Positions 1-10,515 are shown, numbered from the stretch's first letter. The stretch is DNA of 64,000 nucleotides from Heterocephalus glaber (GCF_000247695.1 NW_004624801.1:2693209-2757208); one strand, 5' to 3'. The notes: generated from the letters alone by a model not told the origin. Made by a program: numbers and translations.

Positions 1-1379
1 TTGGCCTGCACCCCCTCTCCAACACGCAGGACTGTGGGGTGGATGAATGGGGTCCTTCACTGCAAGCCCATCTCAGCGATGTCCACCAAGGTATTCCTTG
101 GACTTTTTTAGACAGACCTTGACTTAGAGCAAAGTTGGCTATCTCTGGGGATTTTCCGCAGAATGTCATGGACAAATCCTTATGTATAGAAGAACGTTTA
201 CTAATGCATTATGTACTTCTAAGGGTAAATGTTTGAAAATAACTTGGTGCCCAATGACAGGGGAATTATCAAACAAATTATGCTTCAATCCCTGCAGTGG
301 AAGAGAGTAGTACAGACGCATTATACTAGGGAAACCTCCAAAGACAATTCAGGAAAAAAGTGAGCAGGAAACATAGTTACACGTGTTGCAGGATTTCACC
401 ACTGGGGAATATGCCCAATTGCAGCATTACCGTGGGAACTGGATGTTTTCCTGCCTTTTGTGCCTTTTTATAGTTTTCTATAAAAGAGAGAGTGACTGGA
501 TGGCGTGGGTCACTGGACAGCAGGACAATTTCCACAGTCTTCCAGCAAGCCAGGCCAGGCAGAGAACTGGACAGGGGAGGGCTGGGCCACAGAGACTGAG
601 CTACACCAGCTACCTACACCGTGGATTCAGCAATGGGGGCCAGAGGCAGCTTGAGGGCCCCAGCTTCTGGAAGAAGGGTAGTACCAACCAGACTCACCTT
701 TTATTCTTCCTGGGCCCCCTGGTTCTTTCTCCGTCCCTGAGCAGGTGCTCAGTGAGGGAAATGGAACCCAGAGCACTGATCAAGACAACCCAGGACCAGT
801 CCTAGGAATTTTCTACCTAGGAGGGGCTTCAGGTGGGAAATGGATCATCAGGGACAGGTTCCAAATCTACAAGCTGCTGATGGGGTAGGGGAGACCATGT
901 GACCGGGAAAGAATCCCTAGGAAACCATCTTCAGATCAAAAAGTACTGGAGTTGAAGACAAGCACGGAGGAGAGACAAAGTAAAGGAGGACCCTGGTGTA
1001 TGTCTGCACATCGCGGTGGAGTTGCTCGGTCATTCATTCCACAAACATCTATTTCGCATCTACACAATGACAGGTACCACCTGCCCCAAACAGGGCAAAC
1101 AAAAGAACAGGAGAGTAGGAAGCTGTGGATACAAAAGTGGTTCGCTTTCCATTCGGGACTCAAGACTTAAGATCCTAGCCTCACTGGCCAAGAAACTTGT
1201 CCCATTAGTGAGTTACCAGGAGGAAGAGAGCGATCCGTGGATACTCGGGACTGACTTCTTGCCCTCTGGCTTCCATTTAAGAAACTTGCCCACAATTCGG
1301 CCAAACGCATCCCCGCTTCCCGACAGTGTCCCTGTCCCTGCACTAAAGCCATACAACAAACGCCTCCACCTCCTGCTAT
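1..1379. other. Non-coding DNA left of the CpG island
   Basis: No exon, RNA gene or clear repeat is recognised here. Short open frames on both strands resemble no protein I know and overlap each other in different frames, as expected by chance. If the minus-strand promoter at about 2.4 kb is real, this stretch would be the first intron of that transcript. Confidence 0.5.
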
Positions 1380-1840
1380 CCTCAGTCACGGGCCACAAGG
1401 CCTTCTCCAAACGCTGTGTCCCAGCGGCACCCTTGGTCGCAGTGGACAGGAGCTACGGGGGCAGCACCGCTCCGCTCCCAAAGTAACGGGTCGTGAAAAT
1501 GACCCGGCGACAGGGCGAGCTCAGGGCCCAGTGGGCCCGCAAGGGCGCTGGGCGCTTTTCTGGGCTCAGCCTCCGTCCTGCCGGGCAGCCAGCGGGGGGG
1601 CTGCGCAGGAGGCGGCGCACGCACGGGACTGGGGAGGTCGCTGGCCACTGCCACCTGGGCGAGGAAGCTTCACTCGGAGGCAGAAGCTGCCCTAAAGTGA
1701 CCCCCAGAGGGTGTCAACGCCGAGAACAAAAATTTCAGGCCAGAACCCCGAGACCTACGAAAAGCGAAAAGCGACGCGGAGGAGGGAAAAAATGAAAAAG
1801 GCAGACCAAATCGTCTCCCTAGAACCGCAGGGAAACTTAC

Positions 1841-2358
1841 CTCCAGGTCGGCGACCGGCTGCTGGGTGGAATGAATCAGTCCACGGATGGAGACGAGGCG
1901 GTGGGTCCTCCAAGCCCAGCGGATACACCAAGTAATCCACGTTAGGAGGTCCGGCGCCCCCGTCCCTTTCCCCGCCGTCGGTCCAAGACCCACGCGCCGC
2001 CAGCGCCCGCCTCTGCGCCGCGGACCCGAGGGAGGGGCAGGAGCGCGGGCGGGGGTCCCGGGCGGCAGCGCAGTCCCCGGGGTGGGCGCGCACCCCGACA
2101 GCCCGCAGCTGTTCGCCTTTCTTCGCTGCACATCACCGCCACGAGCCCACACTCTGCTCCGGGAAAACCCTCTACTACCTCCAGGAAAGCACGGAAGGCA
2201 AATCCTCTGTTCACCTGGGGTCTGTAGATCCGTGGGGCCCACATGGGGTAGGGTGGACACCCGCAGGGAAGAAGAGTTCCCGGGGAGAAGAGCGGAGCAG
2301 CAGATGCCAGCTGCGGTGGCCGTAACTCCACTCCAGAGCCCCTGCCGCCTCCGCGCTC
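1841..2358 (-). ncRNA. Putative first exon of a minus-strand lncRNA (LINC00511/LINC00673-like position)
   Basis: The 5' end is placed about 27 bases downstream of the TATAAA at 2385-2390. The 3' end is a textbook donor: reading the minus strand, exon bases TGGAG end at 1841 and gtaagt follows at 1840-1835. This gives a CpG-rich first exon of about 0.5 kb. The orientation and the position about 39 kb downstream of the SLC39A11 3' end match the human lncRNA locus LINC00511/LINC00673 between SOX9 and SLC39A11. That identity rests on remembered human synteny, not on an alignment of exon sequence. Later exons would lie left of the window. It could instead be an unrelated transcript, or the donor could be fortuitous. 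Confidence 0.42.
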
Positions 2359-2384
2359 TACCCGCGTCAGGGCCATGCCGCCTC

Positions 2385-2447
2385 TTTATACCCGGCGGAG
2401 CCCGGGGAGGGGGGGGGGAGGCCGAACGGCTTCCTGGGAGTTGTAGT
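2385..2447 (-). promoter_or_regulatory. Minus-strand core promoter: ZNF143-type motif plus TATA box
   Basis: Reading the minus strand, ACTACAACTCCCAG occupies 2447-2434. It matches the ACTACAAYTCCCAG promoter motif bound by ZNF143 and associated factors. It is followed by a C-run (the G-run at 2408-2418 on the plus strand) and then TATAAA at 2390-2385. This order and the spacing of about 45-60 bases suit a real promoter firing leftward. The start site is predicted near 2355-2360. Confidence 0.5.
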
Positions 2448-2450
2448 TCT

Positions 2451-3040
2451 GCCTTCCTAGAACCAAAGAGCGCTGAGCGAGGATTGATGTCTGGGGTTTA
2501 TGAACAACAGCGTCATCGCTTCCCGCGATGGGATTCCAGTCCCACCATCAACTCTGTTAGGTCTCATGTGGCCTTTGTGCAGCGGGAAGGTCACACCAAC
2601 CCCCTACCTGCAGCCCAGGACGACACACCCGGGTGTTACCTTCGAGGAGGAGTAGCCTGCCGTGTGTCTGGATTCTTCACACGGAGAGGGCAGGTTAGTA
2701 TCTGCTCTGCAGGGCAGTAGAGGCGAGGTGCCTCCTGGCCCACAGCTCCTGGCGGTCCATGTGGCTTGGCCTGATCTCAACTTCTTTATATGAACAGCTG
2801 TCGCTTCCTTATACTTAAGAGCTAAGCACATTTGCCTTCAAGACACCTTTTCACAAACCCCGAGACCCCTCCTCAATTAAAATCCTGGCGCTTCCACTGC
2901 CTTTATTCCACCTTTGATTTCTGCAGGTACTTTGTCCTTCATTCCACGTCTGCCACCAAACGCCTGCAGACGCTGGAGCTGTGGCCGGTGTCCTCCCTGC
3001 AGCAGCATAGGGTCAAGTGAGAGCGGAGGCTGGGCCTAGG
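2451..3040. other. Unique non-coding DNA between CpG island and minisatellite
   Basis: CpG density falls off after about 2530. Just outside the island, TCCCGCGATG near 2521-2530 resembles the TCTCGCGA promoter motif. I see nothing else convincing. Confidence 0.4.
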
Positions 3041-3150
3041 GTGCTAACCTTGTGAGGGGGGTACTAACCCTCCCCCAAGGGATACTAATCCTGCCCAGGG
3101 ATAATAACCCTCCCCTAAGAGTACTAACCTTCCACCAGGGGCTCTAAGCC
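3041..3150. repeat. 20-bp minisatellite, about five units
   Basis: Units beginning gtgctaacct, gtactaaccc, gatactaatc, (at)aataaccc and gtactaacct start at 20-base steps from 3041, each followed by a C-rich half such as tcccccaagg. A last degenerate half-unit, gctctaagcc, is at 3141. Copies differ at several positions, so the array is old. Confidence 0.8.
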
Positions 3151-3590
3151 TAGTTGGCAACATCAGCTAGGACCTTCCAGAGGAAGGAGGCAGGCAAACA
3201 AAGACCCACAATAGGAGGGCAGTGCTGTGGGTGTGAGGGAAACTTACGGGTATACAAAGTGTGATCAGAATATTCAGTGAATGTTTGCATGTTTAAAAAT
3301 TTATTACAGTGAGACATATTGCCATTAATCTCCCTCAAATACTCTCCCTGACATTGAACACACTTGTGTCATTATTCTTGCCACTTTCTGAAGCAGTTCT
3401 GGAAGCTCTCTTTCCTGAGTATTTTTACAAAGTGTGACCAAAAATGGTAAGTGCTGCTCTAAAGTGCCATCCAATGGAAAGGCAAGCTTGTAAAAACATT
3501 ACAGTGTGGTGTGCCCTCATCCACCGTATTCACCAGATCTGTTAATATGCCACTTCTGACTTTTCCCTAAAGTCAAAATGACCATGAAAG

Positions 3591-3727
3591 GGGACCCAGG
3601 CGTGGTGGCCCATGCCTGTAATCATAGCACTGGGAAGGCTGAGGTAGAAGAATTACTGCAAGTTCAAGGCCAGCCTGGGTTGCATAGTGAGTTCAAGACC
3701 AGCCTGAACTGCATAGCAAGACCCTGT

Positions 3728-3730
<3 letters not shown>
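3591..3730 (+). repeat. B1 SINE with 29-bp internal duplication
   Basis: A 7SL-derived element: it has a 'ggcgtggtggcccatgcctg'-like start with A/B-box similarity, then 'gctgaggtagaagaatt', and ends 'accctgtctc'. Its two 'gttcaag(g/a)ccagcct' segments are spaced exactly 29 bases apart, the hallmark duplication of rodent B1. Its tail has become the CA repeat that follows. Confidence 0.85.

Positions 3731-3774
<44 letters not shown>
3731..3774. repeat. (AC)n microsatellite, about 22 units
   Basis: Perfect AC dinucleotide run directly at the 3' end of the preceding B1 element, so probably grown from the SINE tail. Confidence 0.97.
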
Positions 3775-3779
<5 letters not shown>

Positions 3780-3992
3780 ATGACTGTGGAAAGTAAATAT
3801 TTTGAATTGATTCAAGAAATCAAGGCAGCCATGGCCATGCAACTAAAAACATTCATGGGAAGTACTTCCAGAATTGCTTTGGAAAGTGGCAAGAACAAGA
3901 TAAGTGTGTTTGAAGGTAGAGGGAGTGTTTTGAGGAGGAATAATGGCAATGTGACTTTTACTGTAATAATTTTTTAAATTGAAACATTCGAC

Positions 3993-4020
3993 TTTTTATT
4001 TATTTATTTATTTAATTTAT
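3993..4020. repeat. (TTTA)n short AT-rich repeat
   Basis: Repeated ttta units interrupted once near the right end. Of no obvious function. Confidence 0.8.
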
Positions 4021-4262
4021 TTTCACAGTGTGGTCCTTTTTATTTCCAGTCTTTCTAACTTCACTCCACAGAAGAAGCAGGCATAGAGGCTGCTCCAAGA
4101 GACTGCCCAGGGGAGAACTAGGACAGTGAACTAGCCAAAAGGCCAGTCTTCAGAGCTGCCCACTGCCATGGCAGAAAGCAGGGGTGTTGACTTATTTTTG
4201 ATCATTCCTTGCACAAGAAGGGTGCGAGCAAAGGAGCACAGGAGCCTTGAGTCATTTCCCGG

Positions 4263-4690
4263 GGTCTCTGTAACAAAGTGCCACAGACCAGGGGGCTGAG
4301 AACAACAGAAAGTTATATTCTCACAACTCTGGAGGCTAGAAATCCAAGGTCAAGGCATCAGCAGGTTGGTTTCAGCTTTGGAGTGCTGTGCAGGAGAATT
4401 TGCAATACACCCCTCCTACTGTGGTGGTTGCTAGCTGTCTACAGCATCCCTTGGCTTGGAGATAGATGTATCACCCAATCCTCCACCTAAACACGGCCTT
4501 CCCTCTGTTGTTCTGTCTCTTCATATGCTATTCTTCTCCTGAGGACACCTGTCACATTGGATTAAGGGGGCTTTATTCCATCACGACTGCATTTAACTGC
4601 AATGACCCAATTTTCAAATAAGGTTGTGTCCCAAGGTACAGGAGACTAGGACTTCAACTCATTGGAGGGGGACACGATGCAACCTATAAG
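4263..4690 (-). mobile_element. MLT1-type solo LTR, antisense
   Basis: Reads as the reverse complement of an MLT1-class MaLR LTR: 'ctgtaacaaagtgccacagac', 'ctcacaactctggaggctag', 'ccaattttcaaataaggt' and 'ggacttcaac' occur in the expected order, ending at a 'caacctataag' terminus. No internal retroviral sequence is attached. It is an ancient, inactive relic. Confidence 0.75.
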
Positions 4691-5205
4691 GGGCCCCTGT
4701 ACCCTGCTTGTCCAGTAACACCCATCCCCAGTGACTAACCAGGCCTTGTGAAAAGAACAAGCCCTGATGGATGAGATGAAACCACAGAATCAGTGGACTG
4801 TGATAACAGAGGAGGCCCCCAAAGGGAAGGCCTAAGACATTTGTTTCCCTATGACCACATGGAGTTTCTAGAGAGAAAATGACCTCCCAGACAAGACATC
4901 CAAATTTAACATGACAGGAGGCACCGGTCACAGAAGAGGGAAGGTACTGGTCATGGGCTGCCTCACTATTTTCTATTGTAATCAACTCATCCCCTCTTTC
5001 AAGTCACAGGCTCAGGTTTGGCCACTGGAAGCGCAGTTCCCACCTAGCACTGTGTAACATCCCAGGGAGCCAGTGACAGTGCAGGGAGTGGCTTCCGTTT
5101 TATAGTTACAATTATATGACTATAAAAGAGGGAACTCTCTTGCTTTCAGGAGAAAACTTGACACCCAGGTGAATCCTAAAGGCGTAGACTCCCAGCCTTC
5201 CTAAG

Positions 5206-5213
<8 letters not shown>

Positions 5214-5248
<35 letters not shown>
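5214..5248. repeat. (CA)n microsatellite
   Basis: Pure CA run of about 17 units. Confidence 0.95.
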
Positions 5249-5249
<1 letters not shown>

Positions 5250-5279
5250 CATGCACCATAATGATGAGTGTGGCAAGGT

Positions 5280-5880
5280 GACACAGAAACTAATGGAAAG
5301 CTCCTAACAGCCAAAGTTGAGGAATGATTAGAACAACAAAATAAGTATTGTAGTATTGCACTATAACCCAAAATACATAATAAATATTCATGAGTCCATA
5401 CTGATATAGTTAAGCAATTGTATAAAGACACCCGGAAAAATAAATCTCTGAGGACTTCCAAAGACATTTGTAGACACACACATGTTAAGTGTGGGCTGCA
5501 CATGGTGACTTCCTTCCAATGATTAAAGTAAGGAAAAAGGGAATGAGTACCTCACCATCTCATCACCAGAAAATAATCAGACAAATTCCAAATGAGGGAC
5601 CATCTACAAAATCCCTGGCCAGTACTCCTTAAAACTGACCAGATCATCAGAAGCAAGAAGAGTCTGAGAAACTGGCACAGCCCAGAGAGTCTTACAAAGC
5701 CATGATGATTAAATATGGTCTTCTGGTTGAAATCTTGGATCAGAGAGAATATGTTACATAGAAACTGAGAGAATCTGAATAAGGATCATAATTGATAATA
5801 ATGTATTGATATTTATTCACAATTGTTACAAATGTAGCATACTAACATAAGATGTCAACAAGAGGGTAGATTGGGGATAT
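5280..5880 (+). mobile_element. L1M-type LINE-1 3' region
   Basis: Matches in wording and order the non-coding 3' portion of old mammalian L1 elements: 'gtgacttccttccaa' near 5505, a 'gagaatctgaataagg'-like segment near 5770, then 'acaaatgtagcatactaac' and 'agatgtcaacaagaggg'. It has many differences and no intact frame, so it is fossil. Confidence 0.65.
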
Positions 5881-5884
5881 ATAG

Positions 5885-6296
5885 TGTTATAGCTTCTGTC
5901 TAGATGCCCCTCCAAAGCCTCATGTAGTCATAGATGGGGGCTTTCAGAGGTGGCTGGATCTAGAGTATGTGATTCTGAGATCAAGGATGTGATGCTGGGA
6001 TTGATTCATTGTCCAATGCGAGGATTAAGGGTGCCCCATCCTGGGTGTGAGTGCTACCCACTGATAGCCTGGACATAATATAAAGAACAGAAAGAGGGTG
6101 CTATCACTTTCTGCTTGCTTCTTTTACTGCCTTCTGCCTGCCATGAATTGTTTCTCCTCTGCTATGCCATTCTGCTATGCCACCCGGCCTTGGACCCAGC
6201 TGACTATGTATGGACTGAAACCTCTACAAACTGTGAGCCAAAATAAAACTTTCCTCCTCTAACTTTGGCTGCCTGGTATTTTGTCTCAGCAACAAG
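5885..6296 (+). mobile_element. MaLR (MST/ORR-like) solo LTR
   Basis: Starts TGTTATAG, contains 'ctatgtatggactgaaacc' and 'gtgagccaaaataaaact' (LTR polyadenylation region), and ends 'ttttgtctcagcaacaag'. The same end structure recurs in the LTR at 13441. An A-run and an (AT)n tract follow to 6326. Confidence 0.7.
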
Positions 6297-6326
6297 AAAA
6301 AAAAAAAAAAATATATATATATATAT
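6297..6326. repeat. Poly-A followed by (AT)n
   Basis: An A-run of about 15 bases followed by about 8 AT units at the right edge of the LTR. Confidence 0.95.
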
Positions 6327-6542
6327 GGGAACTCTCTACTATCTTTGCAATGTCCTATAAATCTATTCCAAAAATGAAACATCATTTTAAAAAGTTAAAA
6401 AGGTATATGCAGCGGTAAAACAATTACAATATCAACTCTCGTGCATCAAGATTTTGGGAGTAGGTTCATGGTTGTCTATTTTGTTCCATTGGCCACTTTT
6501 TTCTAACTTTGTACTATGATTGTGCCTTTTTATTTCTAACGC

Positions 6543-6665
6543 TTTTTTGGAAGCAGGGTCTTGCTCTGTAGTCCAAGCTGAAACTAGCTCAAGCTGCCTC
6601 AAACAATCCTCCTGCTTCAGCCTCCAGAGTGCTGGCATTAGAAGCATGGATCACCACACCCAGCT
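6543..6665 (-). repeat. B1 SINE, antisense
   Basis: Contains 'agcagggtcttgctctgtag', 'cctcctgcttcagcctcc' and 'catggatcaccacaccc', the reverse complement of a B1 element. Confidence 0.8.
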
Positions 6666-6929
6666 TGTAATACATTTCTCATACGTTACTATTTAGAAAG
6701 ACACTTCTCCCACTTTGTCTTCTTCAAGAGTTTTTAGATATTCTTGGACCTCTCCATTTTCCTATGAAATTTAAAATTAGCATATTAAATTTCAGCTAAA
6801 AATAAACAAAAATTGTGGAGAAAAAATACATCCAGAGGTTTCTCAGTCCCCACAGAATTAATTACATATAAGCCTGACAGCTTGGCATCCTACATTTTGA
6901 CATTAATTGACTTTTTCTTCCACATCTCC

Positions 6930-7260
6930 CCCAACAAACTCCCTGGGCTCCAGGCAAACTGGAATACTTGTTGTTTTCAAGCTGACTTCAGATTTCTCTT
7001 GTTCTCACTGTGGCTCCCAGTGTGTCCTCTACCAGAACACCCTTGACCTCCACCTGTGGAGTTTTGTAGCATCTTCTACCTGCTTTTCATGGGCCACCTC
7101 CCCTGTGAAGCCTTCTCAGATGCCTGCTACCTGAAAAAATGCCACTGAAACTGAAAGCACTCTGAGTCCCTTTCCAGACAAGGTTTTTCGAGGCCATCCA
7201 CTTTACTCCTCTTTGTCATGACCCTACTGTCCTCACCATTATGGATATTGAACATAATTA
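6930..7260 (+). repeat. L2 LINE fragment
   Basis: 'cctcccctgtgaagccttctcagatgcc' style text followed by 'catgaccctactgtcctc' is characteristic of the 3' part of L2. It is diverged and non-coding. Confidence 0.55.
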
Positions 7261-7314
7261 GGGCTTTTTAGGTATTTGGAAATTCACTATGGTACACAGG
7301 ACAGTTCTTGGCAT

Positions 7315-7535
7315 CAGTATACACCTGTCTTCACAGGTAGCAGCAACATCATCATCAGGCACTGTCCTGAACATTTACAATGTGCCTTGCCCTGTAATCT
7401 CTCAAGATGTCAACTGTAAGTCCTATTATTAAGCCATATTAGAGACAGAAGAATCAAAGATGAGAGCAATGAAGGACCTTGCTTGATGTTGCAAAGTAGA
7501 TGGCAGACCCAGGGCTCAAAGCCAGAGCACTCTCT
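7315..7535 (-). repeat. MIR SINE, antisense
   Basis: 'caggcactgtcctgaacattt', 'cctattattaagccatatt' and 'gcagacccagggctcaaagcc' lie in the order expected for a reverse-complement MIR. Confidence 0.7.
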
Positions 7536-7928
7536 CTCTCTAAAGCACCTCCAGCTTACTGCGCAGTTCCAGATGATAATGTGCTGGTCAATTTTCCAGC
7601 AGCCCTTTATACCACTGCACCTGCTGTGGCAAGGTTTCATCCAGGAAGAAGATGTGCTGGCTTCAGAGTGTAATTGGGCAGGTGGAAAGCATCCGGCACT
7701 GTGTCCTGTCCTTAACAGCACTGGATAAATGCTAGTAATTCAGTGAGCCCACCCATTCTCCTCTCCTTCCCTCTGCCCCCTCCCTGCTCCACTGAGCTCT
7801 TCATCACTCACCTTACTCCAGCTTGTCAAAAGGCGAGGCCAGTGGATTGAACAGAGCAGATGTTGGTTTCCACCATCACAGAACATTCTCCAGCCCCAGC
7901 GCTACTTGAGATCTTATTAAAAATGCAG

Positions 7929-8015
7929 GATCTGGGCAGGCGATGTAGCTCAGTAGTAGAGTGCTTGCCTAGCATGTAAGGTCCTAGATTTGATTATTTG
8001 ATGCCCGCCCAGAAC
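7929..8015 (+). repeat. ID SINE
   Basis: tRNA-Ala/BC1-derived ID element: 'gatgtagctcagtagtagag' then 'tgcttgcctagcatg' and a decayed 'gattatttgatgcc' where the B box should be. It is not a functional tRNA. Confidence 0.8.
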
Positions 8016-8018
8016 TGA

Positions 8019-8044
8019 CAGAGAGAGGGAGAGAGAGAGAGAGA
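8019..8044. repeat. (GA)n microsatellite at ID tail
   Basis: GA-rich run just after the ID element, probably derived from its 3' tail. Confidence 0.9.
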
Positions 8045-8560
8045 TTTCATACTCTACACCATGCAGCATTTTGTTAGTGGACATAAATATATAAATAATA
8101 GTTTAAAAACATCTTTAAGTCAAAAACCTCTTAGAGTGTTTCTTTTAAACAAGCAAAACATATCCTACATCTGATTCAGCAACATTCTCTTTTCTGTTAG
8201 CAATATGTTTTGGAAAGCTTTAAGAAATCTAACAGTTCAAAGGAGATAGAGCATTTGGAAACAGTTTGACATGGAGGAAATCCAACCATGTCCAAGACTG
8301 GCTCAATGCCCCACTTCGTGTTATTCTTTCAGATCACAGGATATGCACATTGGCTGGCTAAAATGTGTAGATGAATTTGGTGCTGACATCCAAAAACATC
8401 AAAGAGAAAATTGCACAAGGAAGAACCAAAAGCCAAACCCTGTGGTATGTTCAAGGGGCAAAAGGGTGTACCTATGGGATTTAATTGCTAGATTTCCCAT
8501 GCTTAGGGCAGAGATTCAAATAACTAACGAAAAGACAGACACAGACAGATGTCAGCAAAA

Positions 8561-8870
8561 AAGAAGAAGAAGAAGAAGAAGAAGAAGAAGAAGAAGAAGA
8601 AGAAGAAGAAGAAGAAGAAGAAGAAGAAGAAGAAGAAGAAGAAGAAGAAGNNNNNNNNNNNNNNNNNNNNNNNNNNNNNNNNNNNNNNNNNNNNNNNNNN
8701 NNNNNNNNNNNNNNNNNNNNNNNNNNNNNNNNNNNNNNNNNNNNNNNNNNGAAGAAGAAGAAGAAGAAGAAGAAGAAGAAGAAGAAGAAGAAGAAGAAGA
8801 AGAAGAAGAAGAAGAAGAAGAAGAAGAAGAAGAAGAAGAAGAGAGGAAGAGGAAGAGGAAAGAAATGAAA
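8561..8870. repeat. (GAA)n triplet tract with a 100-N gap inside
   Basis: An uninterrupted GAA/AAG run of about 30 units (8561-8650) meets a 100-base block of N (8651-8750), then about 30 more units (8751-8840), and degrades into GGAAGA-like units to about 8870. The round number of N marks a gap of unknown size, so the true tract length is not known. Predicted poly-Lys, poly-Arg and poly-Glu frames across it are artefacts. Confidence 0.97.
8651..8750. other. Assembly gap (100 N)
   Basis: Exactly 100 ambiguous bases; the assembler failed to cross the GAA repeat. Confidence 0.99.
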
Positions 8871-9109
8871 TAATGAATACTGTGATTCAGTGGAATGAGA
8901 GTTCCAGAACTACCAAGAAGTTTCAGAAGGGGTCAGCCAGTCTGCTGGAATTTCAGATGATTCGAAGCACAGTTCATCTCCTTATTCAATGTCACAGTCA
9001 GACACCAGAGTCCCTTTCATGCCACCAGATTGCCAGGTGATCCAGTTTTCTTGATCATCTTCTCATCCCTTTCTGCTTTCAAGCATACTCAGCTCTCAAT
9101 TATAGACAG

Positions 9110-9250
9110 TAAAAAGCACCAATCAAGCACTTACTAAATTTCCAGCTGTCTGCTGAGTGTTTATGAACACTTAATACTCATGACAACTCTCTGATGTAGG
9201 AAATGTGATTATTGCCGAATTATTGATGATACATTGAGACAGAGGACCTT
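9110..9250 (-). repeat. MIR SINE, antisense
   Basis: 'tcaagcacttactaaatttcc', 'acttaatactcatgacaac' and 'acattgagacagaggacctt' follow the reverse-complement MIR order. Weakly conserved. Confidence 0.55.
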
Positions 9251-10325
9251 GCATGGGCTGCACAGTCCCTCAGCCACGTTTCTGCTCCTCCTGGCCTGGC
9301 TTTGTCAAGTGGACTCACTCCTCTGCCTCCAGGGATGTGTCTCACCTGCTGGGCGCCCATAATGTGACTCTCACATCCATCATGCTTCTAAAAGTGTCCT
9401 GTCCAGGGTCCCAGGGGCATGCTCACTGCCCAGGCCAGGAAATCAGTCCTGGCCTTCTCAGCTTTGCCCTCTCTGCAGTCAAGGAACCTGAAATTAATTC
9501 TTCTCTTGCTTTTGTAATAACATGCCAGGCACTGAGTCTCTGCCTTGTTTACTCACGATGCTTCCTTCCCTCCTGCTCCTGGCAGTAGACATACCCCGAC
9601 TCTGATTCTGAGCTGTCCTCTTTTCTCCTGCCCTGGGTACTCGGTCCACTTCACACCCAGTCCTACCCACATGTGGTGGGCTGGACTCCAGCTCTGCCTC
9701 CCGCCTTCCTGGGCTATTTCTCCATCCTGTCAGTGTTAGGCTGTGTAAGGACAGGCATCTGGATCCAGTGAGCCCTTACTTCTGAGTTGCCTCACACCTA
9801 TTGGTGTGCCCCCTTCCTGCCTCAGCCATGAGAGGCTCTTGTTTCTTTCTTTCTTTTCTTTTTCTAGCTGCTTCAGAGTTATGTTCTTGGGACTTGCTCA
9901 GCCCTTCCTAGCAGCATCTCTGAAGAGCCTGGTGTTCAGTACCCCCAAGGACAACCCTCAGAAATAAGGGAAGAGACACTGAACACATACTCCATCTGTG
10001 CCACCCTTTGATTTAGTGGTGATGACGTTTATTCTGCCCTGTTACCCAGAGTCTGCAGCGAGATTGAGCCCTGTACACCCACAGCAGAACCTCTCACTCA
10101 GCCCCACTTATGAACTTGTCCCCTCCCAGTTCATTCTGTGCTTCCAAAGAGAAACTCCAGAATCACACACAAATGCTTTCCTAATTCAAGAAGAATTCAA
10201 AATAAGACACCACCCACAAATCATTATTTCTTTTAGATTCTCTGTTTGTTCCTACAATTCTCTAATACTCTCAGACATTAGAAGCATTTTTGACCCCTTT
10301 TCTCTTTTAGCCAACAAAGTTCTTC
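9251..10325. other. Unique non-coding DNA
   Basis: Pyrimidine-rich, with a short TTTC run at 9841-9866. Open frames of up to 165 codons have no recognisable protein content. No RNA gene seen. Confidence 0.5.
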
Positions 10326-10515
10326 TAAAGTGTTTTCTGGAATTCTCGGAATTCTGGTTTCCACGACTCCATAATTCCATCCCTAGTTTCAGTTCTCACA
10401 TCCTCTCACCTTACTCCCCCAGCTCCCATTGCTCACACTATTCTGTCTGCCAGGGATGCTCTTCTGACTTCGTGAGGCTCCCTTCCTTCCCTTAATCTCC
10501 TCAGAAGGGGCTCAG
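10326..10515 (+). repeat. L2 LINE fragment
   Basis: 'attctgtctgccagggatgc' followed by 'gaggctcccttccttccc' resembles the L2 3' region. Confidence 0.5.

Larger units (their letters stand above)
1380..2450. promoter_or_regulatory. CpG island 1
   Basis: CpG dinucleotides are dense here, especially at 1430-1640, 1925-2130 and 2280-2440, and sparse on both sides; this contrast is typical of mammalian CpG-island promoters. The island holds a minus-strand TATAAA, an ACTACAACTCCCAG motif and a consensus minus-strand splice donor. Long open frames across it are expected in GC-rich DNA and are not taken as genes. In human the CpG-island promoter of LINC00673/LINC00511 lies some tens of kb beyond the SLC39A11 3' end, toward SOX9, which resembles this layout. 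Confidence 0.75.

Noticed and set aside
1670..2260. Open frame of 196 codons on the minus strand in the putative lncRNA exon
   Set aside because: It reads straight through the strong splice donor at 1841 and has no known protein features, so it is treated as chance.
1887..2720. Open frame of 277 codons on the plus strand across the CpG island
   Set aside because: No recognisable domain, Pro/Arg/Gly-rich composition typical of GC-rich DNA, and it overlaps equally long minus-strand frames.
3041..3150. Regular spaced repeats considered as a CRISPR-like array
   Set aside because: Units are contiguous 20-mers without spacers, in a mammalian genome; it is a minisatellite.
4263..4690. Possible intact endogenous retrovirus at the LTR sites
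   Set aside because: All LTRs seen (4.3, 5.9, 13.4, 17.5, 24.5, 26.1, 27.5, 31.4, 34.5, 37.4 and 56.6 kb) are solo and decayed; no gag, pol or env frame is attached.
8271..9040. Frames encoding poly-Arg, poly-Lys and poly-Glu around the gap
   Set aside because: Translation of the GAA repeat and N block; not a gene.
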